A DNA stretch of 63,098 bases from Bacteroidales bacterium (lineage in GTDB: Bacteria; Bacteroidota; Bacteroidia; Bacteroidales; UBA7960). This document shows positions 1-8,442 of this stretch, in pieces. The DNA lies in contig PWON01000184.1 in assembly GCA_003557385.1 (NCBI GenBank), positions 1 through 63,098 of the forward strand, given 5' to 3'. Under the pieces are notes generated by a model. That model was not told the origin of the DNA. It saw nothing but the letters and a program-made list of their open reading frames with translations, and did no database searches. Positions within the stretch are counted from its first letter, which is position 1, and every line of letters starts with the position of its first letter. A program made the translations under genes and the position numbers.

Positions 1-5
1 ACATT

Positions 6-623
6 ATGCATTGCATCAAAATGAACGCGCACGCTTTCACACGCTTTTTCGTGGCATTGTTCCTGGCCATGGGACTCGTGTTAAGCATGCCCACGATTGC
101 CACAGCACAGGAAACCGAAGAAAAACAGGAAGAAGAAGACCCCTGGGCAGATAAAGAATTTCCTTTTGAAGATGAAGTTTTGCTAACTTTTTTTGACACC
201 AACCAGGAGGTCAGTGCTTTGCAGCGCGGCACCCAGGAAAGGATCAACGAATTGGTTGAGCAGTATGGCCTGACCAGGCAGCGTTTTGACCAAATCGGTC
301 GTGCCGCCCAGATGGGTGCCCTGCAAGACGGTGCCTTCTCGAACGAAGAGATTGAAGCCTTCAACCAGGTTGCCCCGCAGGTAACACAACTACAGCGCGA
401 AAACCAAAGCATGATGCAGGTGATCATCCAGGACAATGACCTGAGCATGAACGAGTATCGTGAAATAATGAATGCATTCCGCCAGGACCAGGAATTGCAG
501 CAATATGTTTCGCATCTTGCCAGGGAAAGGGCAAGGCAAAAGATACTTGAAGAGCGCAGAAGAGAAGCAGAAAGAAAGCTTGAAGAGGAAAAAAGGCAGC
601 AGGAAGAGGAAGAAGGCAACTAA
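6..623 (+). CDS. DUF4168-like secreted protein
   Basis: A 205-residue protein with an N-terminal signal peptide (hydrophobic stretch about residues 13-30, likely cut after the ATA before QET). The mature part starts acidic (EEKQEEEDPW), then has a helical region with the pattern of the DUF4168 family (residues about 60-165), and ends in a very charged Glu/Lys/Arg helix (165-205) that should form a coiled coil. The role of DUF4168 proteins is unknown; export to the periplasm is inferred from the signal. The ATG at 21 is an equally good start and gives a more usual n-region; the window begins too close upstream to judge the ribosome site. It converges on folC with a 15-nt gap. Confidence 0.7.
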   Translation: MHCIKMNAHAFTRFFVALFLAMGLVLSMPTIATAQETEEKQEEEDPWADKEFPFEDEVLLTFFDTNQEVSALQRGTQERINELVEQYGLTRQRFDQIGRAAQMGALQDGAFSNEEIEAFNQVAPQVTQLQRENQSMMQVIIQDNDLSMNEYREIMNAFRQDQELQQYVSHLARERARQKILEERRREAERKLEEEKRQQEEEEGN

Positions 624-638
624 ACCATTCACTGCCCC

Positions 639-1934
639 TTACACCACCTCCGCCACCACAAAAGTACTCCCGCCGACAAAGATCAGGTCATTGGGTAAAG
701 CGTCTTTTTTGGCCGCAGCCAGTGCCTCTATGACCGTACCAAATGCTTTTCCGTGCAATCCGGAAAAACCGGCATCTGAAGCCAGCCGCCCGGCATCCAG
801 CCCACGGGGCACCGACGGCTTGCAGAAATAATACACGGCCTGCTTTGGCAACAGTGAAATGATGGATGCCCGTTCCTTGTCGTCGACCATCCCAAATACC
901 ACCCGCATCGTGTGATGGGGGATTCCCGCCAACTGATCGAAAACCATCCCTATGCCTTCTGCGTTGTGCCCGGCATCGCAAATGATGTCTGGGCGCCTCC
1001 CGATCTGTTGCCACCGGCCCAGCAGACCCGTATTTTCCACAACATTTTGCAAGCCTGCCCGGATGGCATCGCGGGGCACCTTCATGCTTCCTGTACGGTT
1101 CAACACATGCAAAGCCCCCAGCACGGTTACCAAATTGTATAGCTGATAGTTACCGGTGAGGTCCATACTGTATTCGCAGGTCCTGTCCTGGTGCATAACC
1201 TCAGCTACCAGGCGCGGCCGGCCGTTAACAAGGACCGTCCGGGATTCGAGAACCGTAAAATGGTCGCTGGCGAAAGTCAGGTCTGTTTTTTGTTTTACGG
1301 CCGCCTCTTCAAACACATGCTGCACTGCTTTCTGCCGCTGGCCGACCACCACGGGTATGCCCTGTTTAATGATCCCTGCTTTTTCACGGGCAATGTCGGT
1401 CAACTCCGGCCCCAAAAACTGCACGTGATCCATGCCGATGTTGGTGATGACCGATAGTTCGGGAATGATGATGTTGGACGAATCGAGCCGGCCACCCATC
1501 CCCGTTTCAATGACGGCGATGTCGGTTTTCTGTTCCGCGAACCAGTGAAAAGTCATGGCCATGGTCATCTCGAAAAAAGAGGGCTGCAACCTGCTGAAAA
1601 AAGACCGGTGTCTGTTTACAAACCGGGCCACTGCATCTTTTGGGATCGGCTTGCCGTTGATTTTGATCCGCTCCCTGAAATCTTTCAGGTGAGGCGAGGT
1701 GGCCAGACCGGTCTTATATCCGGCTTCCTGCAATACGGAAGCCATCATGTGTGCGACCGACCCTTTGCCATTGGTTCCGGCAATATGGATGCTGCGGAAG
1801 TTTTTTTCGGGCTTACCCAACCGGTGGCTCAGGGCTATGGTGTTGTTCAGGTCGGCCTTGTATGCAGCCGGCCCGATACGCTGATACATGGGCAATTGAC
1901 TAAACAAATAGTCGAGGGTTTCCCGGTAGTTCAT
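639..1934 (-). CDS. folC: Bifunctional folylpolyglutamate synthase / dihydrofolate synthase
   Basis: Adds glutamate to dihydropteroate and to folates using ATP, a cytosolic step of folate metabolism. The 431-residue length is normal. The ATP-binding P-loop GTNGKGS lies at residues 53-59, followed by the family segments LATSPHL, ETGMGGRLD and NIGMDHVQFLG. It is the last gene of the minus-strand run exbB-exbD-tonB-folC and starts on the base after the tonB stop, so translational coupling is likely. Nothing is missing or odd. The first ATG is the natural start because the N-terminus MNYRETLDYL matches the usual FolC start. Confidence 0.95.
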   Translation of the reverse strand: MNYRETLDYLFSQLPMYQRIGPAAYKADLNNTIALSHRLGKPEKNFRSIHIAGTNGKGSVAHMMASVLQEAGYKTGLATSPHLKDFRERIKINGKPIPKDAVARFVNRHRSFFSRLQPSFFEMTMAMTFHWFAEQKTDIAVIETGMGGRLDSSNIIIPELSVITNIGMDHVQFLGPELTDIAREKAGIIKQGIPVVVGQRQKAVQHVFEEAAVKQKTDLTFASDHFTVLESRTVLVNGRPRLVAEVMHQDRTCEYSMDLTGNYQLYNLVTVLGALHVLNRTGSMKVPRDAIRAGLQNVVENTGLLGRWQQIGRRPDIICDAGHNAEGIGMVFDQLAGIPHHTMRVVFGMVDDKERASIISLLPKQAVYYFCKPSVPRGLDAGRLASDAGFSGLHGKAFGTVIEALAAAKKDALPNDLIFVGGSTFVVAEVV

Positions 1935-2753
1935 TTAGTTGATGCGGATAAAATTGTAGGTGATGCTGCCTATCTGTTCTTCCGGAGCATCGGCCTTGAG
2001 GTCAAACAGGGCGCGGCGTGCGGCATCTTCTGCCAGGCGGTGCAATGTCCGGTCGGTGGTGGTGGTGCCGCGCACACCGGCCGTGGCACGGATCACCTGG
2101 CCCTGCCTGTTCACGGTAATCTGCACCACCACCCTGCCGGTGGCCAGGGTGGTATATTCGGGCAAGGGGAGATAATTGGCCTTCCGCCCGGTCAGGGTGT
2201 ATTCAACGCCGTCCCCGGGGCCGGTGCCTTCAAACTGGTCTACACCGGTCGCTCCTTCGGGCCGGCCTGCATCGCCACGTTCTTCGGCTTCGCCATGGTC
2301 CTGGCGGTCAGTGCTTCTCTGGTCGCGTCCCGGAAACAGTGCCCTGGGGTCAACTTCCGGCAAGGGTTCCTCTTCCGGCTCCTGCTCCACGGCTTCCTGC
2401 GGATCAGGCAAAACCTCCTGACGCTCCGCTACGGGTTGTTCCTGCTCGACCTGCTCTTCACCGGCTTCATCGGGCAGTGCCACAGACTCCTGGCTCTCCT
2501 GGGTTACCACCTGTTCCGGGTCGGCTGCCGGTGTGGACGGTCTGGGGCTCGGTTCCGGGGGCGGTGCTGCCAGGGGCTGAAGCTCCCCGGCACCATCATC
2601 CATATACCCGCGAACTACGAGCACACCGTGCTCGTCGGGCAGGGGAAGCGGAGTTGACAGTCCAAAAAAAATAAAAGACAGCAGCAGCACGGCATGAAAA
2701 ATAATGGTGCCGGCCAGTGCGCGTCCTTTGTCTTTTTTCTCTGTGTTCTCCAT
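1935..2753 (-). CDS. tonB: TonB-family energy transducer
   Basis: Periplasm-spanning protein of 272 residues that should pass proton-motive energy from ExbB/ExbD to TonB-dependent outer-membrane receptors. One N-terminal transmembrane anchor is seen (about residues 11-33). Then comes a long Pro/Glu-rich linker (36-150), as expected of a periplasmic spacer, and a C-terminal TonB-like domain (about 185-272) containing TGRVVVQITVNRQGQV and ending TYNFIRIN. Its first bases overlap the exbD stop, which indicates coupled translation. The linker is acidic and Gln/Glu-rich rather than the classic Pro-Lys type. In the same operon, folC follows directly. Confidence 0.88.
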   Translation of the reverse strand: MENTEKKDKGRALAGTIIFHAVLLLSFIFFGLSTPLPLPDEHGVLVVRGYMDDGAGELQPLAAPPPEPSPRPSTPAADPEQVVTQESQESVALPDEAGEEQVEQEQPVAERQEVLPDPQEAVEQEPEEEPLPEVDPRALFPGRDQRSTDRQDHGEAEERGDAGRPEGATGVDQFEGTGPGDGVEYTLTGRKANYLPLPEYTTLATGRVVVQITVNRQGQVIRATAGVRGTTTTDRTLHRLAEDAARRALFDLKADAPEEQIGSITYNFIRIN

Positions 2754-3166
2754 TATCTGCGTGCTTGTGTTGCCAGGATCACCCTGTGTTTGACCCGGTA
2801 CCTGCTGTTGATGTTCTCCACCACGTCGATGACATCCACAATATGCTGAACCGGAACCGTATGGTCGGCACGGAGCACAACGGTCCCATCCGAAAAACCC
2901 TCCAGCCTTTCTACCAGACCCATCTGCAGGCCATCAATGTCTACCGGCTGATCTTCGAGGTACAGACGGCTATCCGCATCGATATGCACGTTGACTGTTT
3001 GCGGGACCATTGTCCTGCTATCGCTTGAGGGCAAAAGCAGGTTTATGGCACTGGGTGCAACCAGGGTCGAGGTCAGCATGAAAAAGATCAACAAAAGGAA
3101 TACCAGGTCAGACATGGAAACCATGCTGAATTGCAGATTGCGTGTATTTCTTGCTTTGATTGCCAT
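2753..3166 (-). CDS. exbD: ExbD/TolR-type biopolymer transport protein
   Basis: Inner-membrane partner of the ExbB proton channel. A 137-residue protein with one N-terminal transmembrane helix (MSDLVFLLLIFFMLTSTLV, residues 18-36) that carries the conserved intramembrane Asp at residue 20, needed for proton use in this family. A periplasmic domain of about 100 residues follows. It lies 10 nt after exbB and overlaps the start of tonB, so the three proteins are probably made as a set. TolR is the alternative name for this fold, but the tonB neighbour favours ExbD. Confidence 0.92.
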   Translation of the reverse strand: MAIKARNTRNLQFSMVSMSDLVFLLLIFFMLTSTLVAPSAINLLLPSSDSRTMVPQTVNVHIDADSRLYLEDQPVDIDGLQMGLVERLEGFSDGTVVLRADHTVPVQHIVDVIDVVENINSRYRVKHRVILATQARR

Positions 3167-3176
3167 AGGATGCCTG

Positions 3177-3893
3177 TTATGATGCCGGTTCGTGCAAAAG
3201 GTCCATAAATTCAGTGGCGCGGGCTTCCAGCATAAACACCACCTTCTCTATGCGGGACACCAGTATGTTGTAACAGATATAAGCGATAATACCGACGGTA
3301 AGCCCGGTAATGGTCGTGATCATGGCTTCGTATATACCGCCGGCCAGCAAACTGATGTCGATGTTCGGTCCGGCAATGGACATGTTGTAAAAGGCACGGA
3401 CCATGCCCATCACCGTTCCCAGAAAGCCAAGCATGGGTGCCGCGCCGGCCACGGTAGCCAATACGGCAATGTTCTTTTCAAGTTTGGCAATTTCAAGCTT
3501 GCCGACATTTTCAATGGCGGCGTTGATATCACCAAGGGGGCGGCCAATGCGCACAATGCCTTTGGCGATCATCCTGGCGATGGGAGACTGGTTGTTTCGG
3601 CAAAGCGACTTGGCCGAATCGATCCGGCCATTGTGAATAAAGTCGCGGATATTATTCATAAAGTTTGTTTCCTCATTGGAAGCACGGCTGATGGCAAAAT
3701 ACCGTTCAATAAAAATATAGATCGCCACCAGGGACAGAATGGCCAGCGGGATCATGACGATCCCTCCCCTGAGGGCCAGGCTCCAAAAAGAAAGTGTTTC
3801 GTGTTCCGGGCCCATGGCCTTGGCCAGGGTGTCAGCCAGTTCTACCTGGACCCCGTTCTGAACCTGCAATAGAAAATAGATCAACATCGGCAT
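3177..3893 (-). CDS. exbB: MotA/TolQ/ExbB proton channel family protein
   Basis: Proton channel subunit of the TonB energising complex in the inner membrane. The protein has 238 residues with three hydrophobic spans: about 45-65 (GGIVMIPLAILSLVAIYIF), 140-165 (around GAAPMLGFLGTVMGMV, the typical family signature) and 185-210 (EAMITTITGLTVGIIAYI). First gene of the minus-strand exbB-exbD-tonB-folC operon. A second ATG two codons in (3887) is equally possible. A TAnnTTTG element on this strand at 3957-3964 probably drives the operon. Confidence 0.92.
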   Translation of the reverse strand: MPMLIYFLLQVQNGVQVELADTLAKAMGPEHETLSFWSLALRGGIVMIPLAILSLVAIYIFIERYFAISRASNEETNFMNNIRDFIHNGRIDSAKSLCRNNQSPIARMIAKGIVRIGRPLGDINAAIENVGKLEIAKLEKNIAVLATVAGAAPMLGFLGTVMGMVRAFYNMSIAGPNIDISLLAGGIYEAMITTITGLTVGIIAYICYNILVSRIEKVVFMLEARATEFMDLLHEPAS

Positions 3894-3956
3894 TGTGTTT
3901 ATTGTATTGTTTTATAGTGTTATAACTTTTATGCAAGGCTTTTATTTTATTCCATA

Positions 3957-3964
3957 CAAATATA
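3957..3964 (-). promoter_or_regulatory. -7 element for exbB operon
   Basis: On the minus strand the sequence reads TATATTTG, matching the Bacteroidota TAnnTTTG -7 element. It sits about 64 nt before the exbB start. No good TTTG is visible at the -33 position, so strength is uncertain. Confidence 0.45.
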
Positions 3965-4032
3965 AATAATATTTTGTTTGAAAAGTGCTGGCCGGTGGCC
4001 ACAAAACCGGTTCGTAACTCAACATTTTTTTT

Positions 4033-4040
4033 TATCTTTA
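4033..4040 (+). promoter_or_regulatory. -7 element for gap
   Basis: TATCTTTA, one base off TAnnTTTG, 33 nt before the gap ATG and inside a T-rich stretch. The expected -33 position reads GTTC, a weak match. Confidence 0.45.
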
Positions 4041-4073
4041 CACGCTTTTAAACATCAATAAAACATTTGAATC

Positions 4074-5078
4074 ATGAAGAAGATACAAGTTGCAATCAAT
4101 GGTTTTGGCCGGATTGGCAGGTTGACCCTGAAGGCCATCATGGAAAAGGAAAACGTCGATGTGATCGCGGTAAACGACCTTACTGACAGCACTACCCTGG
4201 CACATCTGCTTAAATACGATTCTGTACACGGCAAGTTCCCCGGACAGGTATCCGCCCAGGGCAATGAGCTGATTGTGGATGGAAAGAAGATCAGGGTTTA
4301 TGCCGAAAAGGACCCAGCCAACCTCCCCTGGAAAGAACTGGGTGTAGATGTAGTGGTTGAGTCGACCGGTGTGTTCCGCGACCGCGAAAACATCAGCAAA
4401 CACATCAAGGCCGGCGCCAGGAAAGTGGTCCTCTGCGTGCCTTCCAAATCGCCAGATGATGTAGATGCCACCGTAGTGCTTGGGGTAAACGACCACGACC
4501 TGAAAGACGAACAGGAGATCTTCTCCAATGCATCCTGCACCACCAACTGCCTGGCACCGGTAGCCAAGGTGTTGCACGACACCTTTGGGATCAAACAAGG
4601 GCTGATGAACACCATCCATGCCTATACCAACGACCAGATCATCCTGGACGCACCGCACAAAGACCTTCGCCGGGCACGCGCAGCCGCCATGTCGATCATT
4701 CCCACCACAACCGGTGCGGCAAAAGCCGTCGGGCTGGTCATCCCTGATCTCAAAGGGAAACTGGACGGGTTTGCCATGCGCGTACCAACACCAGATGGTT
4801 CCGTTGTCGACCTGACCGTGGAATTGTCCAGGGAAGTAAGCAAGGATGAGGTCAACAATGCCATGAGAAAGGCCGCCGAAGGACCCATGAAAGGGATCCT
4901 GGAATATTGTGATGAACCCATTGTATCAGCGGATATTATCGGAAACAGTCATTCATCGATCGTTGATTCACTGCTTACCCAGGTGATCAATGGCACATTT
5001 GTAAAAGTGGTGTCGTGGTACGACAATGAGTTCGGGTATGCCAGCCGCGTGGCCGACATGATCGTAAAGATCGCTTAG
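4074..5078 (+). CDS. gap: Glyceraldehyde-3-phosphate dehydrogenase, type I
   Basis: Converts glyceraldehyde 3-phosphate, NAD and phosphate to 1,3-bisphosphoglycerate in glycolysis, and the reverse in gluconeogenesis. The 334-residue length is standard. The N-terminal Rossmann motif NGFGRIGR is at residues 9-16, NDLTD near residue 34 suggests NAD use, and the active site SNASCTTNC places the catalytic Cys at residue 155. The C-terminal [13 protein letters not shown] is the usual family ending. A single gene with its own likely promoter; its stop codon overlaps by 4 nt the stop of the convergent YrbL-like gene. Confidence 0.97.
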   Translation: MKKIQVAINGFGRIGRLTLKAIMEKENVDVIAVNDLTDSTTLAHLLKYDSVHGKFPGQVSAQGNELIVDGKKIRVYAEKDPANLPWKELGVDVVVESTGVFRDRENISKHIKAGARKVVLCVPSKSPDDVDATVVLGVNDHDLKDEQEIFSNASCTTNCLAPVAKVLHDTFGIKQGLMNTIHAYTNDQIILDAPHKDLRRARAAAMSIIPTTTGAAKAVGLVIPDLKGKLDGFAMRVPTPDGSVVDLTVELSREVSKDEVNNAMRKAAEGPMKGILEYCDEPIVSADIIGNSHSSIVDSLLTQVINGTFVKVVSWYDNEFGYASRVADMIVKIA

Positions 5079-5644
5079 GTTTTCCGGAATCTCTGTTCGA
5101 AACGACGGTAACTCCGGTAAAACTTTTTCCGTTTTTCTGAATCAAACAACAGGTTGAATTGCATGGGGAAGGCTTTCCATCCCAAGTGCTTGTAGTCTAC
5201 GATGATGGGCTTCCACATGCTTTCTGACAGGCGCTGGACAAAAATATTGGTACCCACCTGGAAGGTATCAAAGAACCATATCTTATGCTTGTCGAGCAGG
5301 CCAACCACCTCTTCTGCCTTTTCCCAGAATGAGGTGTTGTCAATTTTTCCATAGTCGCGTACAGGCTTTGAATGGCTGCCGTCAAAATCAATTGGCCTTG
5401 CTGTCAGGAGGTATTCCCGGGTGGCATCCAGAATGGGGTTGAAGTAGGGTTTGAGCTCCCCGGGCAGGTTGTTGTAGGTATCCAGTTCTTCCTGGTTCAT
5501 GCGCCGCCTGAGGACCAAAACCTGCAGGCGCTGAAAAAAACCAAGGTCGGGCCTGAGCCGTTTCAGGCACAAGCCTGGCTCCCCTTTCACCGCAAAACAT
5601 TCCCTGAAATTGCCTTCGCCAATCTTTTCCGCAAGCTCAAACAT
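5075..5644 (-). CDS. YrbL-like kinase-fold protein
   Basis: A 189-residue protein that resembles the PhoP-regulatory-network YrbL family. It starts with a glycine-rich loop GEGNFRECF (residues 8-16) and a following CLKRL that looks like the beta-3 lysine of protein-kinase-like folds. Later [12 protein letters not shown] and IIVDYKHLG resemble the catalytic-loop and metal-binding segments of that fold. Substrate and role are unknown; kinase activity is only an inference from the fold. The gene converges on gap with a 4-nt overlap of the two stops, so the two ends share the sequence TTAG. Confidence 0.7.
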   Translation of the reverse strand: MFELAEKIGEGNFRECFAVKGEPGLCLKRLRPDLGFFQRLQVLVLRRRMNQEELDTYNNLPGELKPYFNPILDATREYLLTARPIDFDGSHSKPVRDYGKIDNTSFWEKAEEVVGLLDKHKIWFFDTFQVGTNIFVQRLSESMWKPIIVDYKHLGWKAFPMQFNLLFDSEKRKKFYRSYRRFEQRFRKT

Positions 5645-5707
5645 GTTGCATTATTTATGGTTTCAAAAATACGTTTTTTCTTTAAGTTAACCCTGCGACA
5701 TATTTAT

Positions 5708-5715
5708 TATCTTTG
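5708..5715 (+). promoter_or_regulatory. -7 element for pepE gene run
   Basis: A perfect TATCTTTG, 50 nt before the pepE ATG. Upstream sequence is A/T-rich but lacks a clear TTTG at -33. It would start a transcript through pepE, DUF4831, SDR and the GNAT-nitrilase gene. Confidence 0.5.
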
Positions 5716-5765
5716 AACAAAATAAGGGCTTTGCCTGTGCGGGGCCCGGTTAAAAGCAAACAAGT

Positions 5766-6476
5766 ATGGAGAAGCGACTCTTATTGATCAGCAATTCGAC
5801 AAATTACGGAGAGGAATACCTCGACTACACCAGGCCACACATCCGGAAATTCCTGGGTAAAGAGGTGAAAGAGGTGTTGTTCATCCCTTATGCCGGCGTA
5901 AGCATATCTTATGAGGAATATGCCTCAAAGGTTGAAAATATATTTAACAAGCTGGGATATGACCTCCTTTCCATTCACAGGACAGAAGATCCGGTTGGGG
6001 CGGTCGACAGGGCCGGGGCCATTGTGGTGGGGGGCGGCAATACCTTTCACCTGGTACACATGATGCATGAAACAGGGGTGATGGATGCCATCCGCAAAAA
6101 GATTTTGTCGGGCACACCATATATCGGCTGGAGTGCGGGAAGCAACGTGGCATGCCCCTCGCTGAAAACTACAAATGACATGCCCATCATTGAACCACTC
6201 AGTTTTGAGGGGCTGGGAGCGGTCCCTTTCCAGATCAACCCCCATTATACAGATGCCATCATCCCCAACCATAACGGCGAAACCAGGGAAGAGCGCATCC
6301 GTGAATTCCTCGTAGCCAACCCGGACATAATCGTGGTGGGTTTGAAAGAGGGGACCATGCTGCACATCGAAGGCGATGACATCCGGTATATCGGGTCGAA
6401 AACGATAAAAGTGTTCCGCAAGGATGAACCCACCCTGGAATTTGATAAAAATGCCAGTTTGGATTTCCTTCGTTGA
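5766..6476 (+). CDS. pepE: Dipeptidase E (alpha-aspartyl dipeptidase)
   Basis: Cytosolic serine peptidase of family S51 that cleaves Asp-X dipeptides. At 236 residues it matches the family (about 230). The nucleophile elbow GWSAGSN puts the catalytic Ser at residue 123. VVGGGNTFHLV (87-97) and PFQINPHYTDA are further family segments; the latter carries the likely catalytic His. First gene of a plus-strand run; the next gene starts 21 nt after its stop. Confidence 0.93.
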   Translation: MEKRLLLISNSTNYGEEYLDYTRPHIRKFLGKEVKEVLFIPYAGVSISYEEYASKVENIFNKLGYDLLSIHRTEDPVGAVDRAGAIVVGGGNTFHLVHMMHETGVMDAIRKKILSGTPYIGWSAGSNVACPSLKTTNDMPIIEPLSFEGLGAVPFQINPHYTDAIIPNHNGETREERIREFLVANPDIIVVGLKEGTMLHIEGDDIRYIGSKTIKVFRKDEPTLEFDKNASLDFLR

Positions 6477-6497
6477 TTTTTTGAAAAACACAATCCC

Positions 6498-7673
6498 ATG
6501 CAACAATTAAGAATCCCCGCATTGCTGGTTTTGATAAGCTTATTGCTGGCATGCAGCAGCCATCAGCCCATCACTTCCGAACACATTCAACGAATGGAAG
6601 CGGGCATCCCGGGCAACGCATTCTATTATGCCTTGCCCCGCACGGTCATTGTCATAGATGTGGAGGTCAGGGAAACGATCGAAACCCCGGGGCCTTATGC
6701 AGCATTTGCCAGGTCGTTTTTAGGGCTTGAGGATGTGATCTTGTCACATGCAAAGCATGTTGAAATATCCGGCATATCGGTCAACGCCTTTACCGAGCCC
6801 GATCCGGACCACCTCTATTACGTGACGGTACCGGAGGAAACGCAGGGCTTTTTTCTGTCGATGTGTGAGGCAGGCATCATCTACAGCATGAACAAAACCG
6901 GCACGGATGCCATCACAGGCAAGCCGGGAACCCCGGGCCGTGAATCCCGGCAACCTGATGCAGGGATCACCTTCAATTACCACATGGAAGGCAACCTGAT
7001 AGAACAGGTCCATGCCGCTGAACCGTATGGGCAGACAGACACACTTGCCATGCATCGTCAGGTTTTACGGAGAAGCTGGATCGAGAAAGGACAGGAACTC
7101 CGTGCCCGCGAAGTGGCCGATTACATCATGGAGATCAGGGATAAAAAGTTCGACCTGATCAGCGGGTTCCAGGAGATCAATTACTCAAAAGAAGCCCTGG
7201 AATACATGTATTCCGAAATGGACAGGATGGAGGGCGAATACATGGATCTTTTTACAGGCATTGTGTCGACCCGGACAAAAAAATACCGTTTTATCCACCG
7301 TCCGACCAGGGAGGAGGCGGCAAACAGGCACAATCTGTTTGGGTTTTCGACAAGCAATGGGGTGCTTGGGGCCAGTGAAGGCATTCCGGTCAGCATTTCC
7401 TACCAAAGAAGCAGAACAAGCGATGCATTGCAGCAGCAGATCAGGCGGCATACAGACACAAGGAGAAGGGCCGGCAAAGGATTGCACCATCGCATTCCCG
7501 AGTATGCCGATGTGGAGATACACCTGGGTACGGAGAAAATTGCCGGATCAAGGAAGATCATCAACCAGTTTGGCGTTGTCACCCACCTTCCGCCAATCAA
7601 CAAGGCCATCGAATTTCACCCGACAACCGGTTCTGTTAAGACCGCCGGTGATATGCCCGAACAGGAACAATAA
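6498..7673 (+). CDS. DUF4831-family lipoprotein
   Basis: A 391-residue protein with a lipoprotein signal: hydrophobic residues 8-18 followed by the lipobox LLLAC, so Cys19 should be lipidated. The rest matches the Bacteroidota DUF4831 family (AFYYALPRTVIVIDVEVRET near the mature N-terminus; YMEIRDKKFDLISGFQEINYS-like central segment). Function is not known. It is membrane-anchored on the periplasmic or outer face by inference. It lies between pepE (21 nt) and the SDR gene (12 nt), which suggests one transcript, but the cytosolic neighbours give no clear hint of its job. Confidence 0.8.
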   Translation: MQQLRIPALLVLISLLLACSSHQPITSEHIQRMEAGIPGNAFYYALPRTVIVIDVEVRETIETPGPYAAFARSFLGLEDVILSHAKHVEISGISVNAFTEPDPDHLYYVTVPEETQGFFLSMCEAGIIYSMNKTGTDAITGKPGTPGRESRQPDAGITFNYHMEGNLIEQVHAAEPYGQTDTLAMHRQVLRRSWIEKGQELRAREVADYIMEIRDKKFDLISGFQEINYSKEALEYMYSEMDRMEGEYMDLFTGIVSTRTKKYRFIHRPTREEAANRHNLFGFSTSNGVLGASEGIPVSISYQRSRTSDALQQQIRRHTDTRRRAGKGLHHRIPEYADVEIHLGTEKIAGSRKIINQFGVVTHLPPINKAIEFHPTTGSVKTAGDMPEQEQ

Positions 7674-7685
7674 CACCCATCCATC

Positions 7686-8441
7686 ATGAAATATTTTATC
7701 ATCAGCGGTGCAAGCAAGGGCCTTGGTGAAGGCCTGGCGATGGCCTTGCTCAAAGAGGACCATCACTTGCTTTGCATATCGCGCAGTGAGAGCCGGCAGC
7801 TAAAGACCATGGCCGCTGCAAAAAACTGCCTGGTCGATTTCTTTTTGTTTGACCTGGCGGTCAGTCACGACATCATCAACCTCGCAGGAGATATTTTCCG
7901 GAAAATCGACAAAGGGGCTGCCACCGGCATTTACCTTGTGAATAATGCCGGGGTTGTGGAGCCGGTAAATCGTGTCGAAGACTGTGACCCGGACGCTGTT
8001 GACCTGCATCTCAGGGTCAACCTGGTCGCTCCGATGTTGCTCACCACCGCATTCATCCGAAACACCCTCGATTATGAAGGGGAGAAACGGATCCTGAATA
8101 TTTCCTCGGGGGCGGCAAATAACCCCTATTACGGCTGGAGTTGCTATTGTACGGCGAAGGCCGGACTGGACATGTATGGCCGGTGTGTGTCGGAAGAACA
8201 GAAAAACGAGGCTTTCCCGGTACAAACCATGTCTGTGGCCCCGGGCATCATAGACACGGGAATGCAGACCATCATCCGCGGAAGCAATGAGCGGGATTTC
8301 ATCCATCGCGATAAATTTGTTGAACTTAAGGAATCGGGCCAGCTGGTTTCTCCTGCCCTGGCCGGGAAAAAGATTGCCCATCTGTTGCTGTCCGGCGACT
8401 TTCGCGATGGCGAATCAATCGACATAAGGGATCGTTACTGA
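7686..8441 (+). CDS. Short-chain dehydrogenase/reductase
   Basis: NAD(P)-dependent oxidoreductase of the SDR superfamily, 251 residues. The cofactor loop SGASKGLGEG is at residues 7-16, NNAG at 86-89, the catalytic Ser is in ISSGAA (140-141), and the active-site YxxxK is Tyr154/Lys158. Overall shape resembles sepiapterin reductase and benzil-reductase-like (YueD) SDRs; the real substrate is unknown. A single base separates its stop from the ATG of the GNAT-nitrilase fusion, a strong sign of coupled expression and perhaps of a shared pathway. Confidence 0.88.
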   Translation: MKYFIISGASKGLGEGLAMALLKEDHHLLCISRSESRQLKTMAAAKNCLVDFFLFDLAVSHDIINLAGDIFRKIDKGAATGIYLVNNAGVVEPVNRVEDCDPDAVDLHLRVNLVAPMLLTTAFIRNTLDYEGEKRILNISSGAANNPYYGWSCYCTAKAGLDMYGRCVSEEQKNEAFPVQTMSVAPGIIDTGMQTIIRGSNERDFIHRDKFVELKESGQLVSPALAGKKIAHLLLSGDFRDGESIDIRDRY

Positions 8442-8442
8442 A

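Noticed and set aside
1545-2657. Long plus-strand open frame of 370 codons
   Set aside because: It lies antisense over folC and tonB, has no family motif and spans both genes; the minus-strand genes have clear motifs. It is a by-product of base use.
3192-3872. 226-codon plus-strand open frame
   Set aside because: Fully opposite exbB; His/Gly-rich shadow of the membrane-protein codons.
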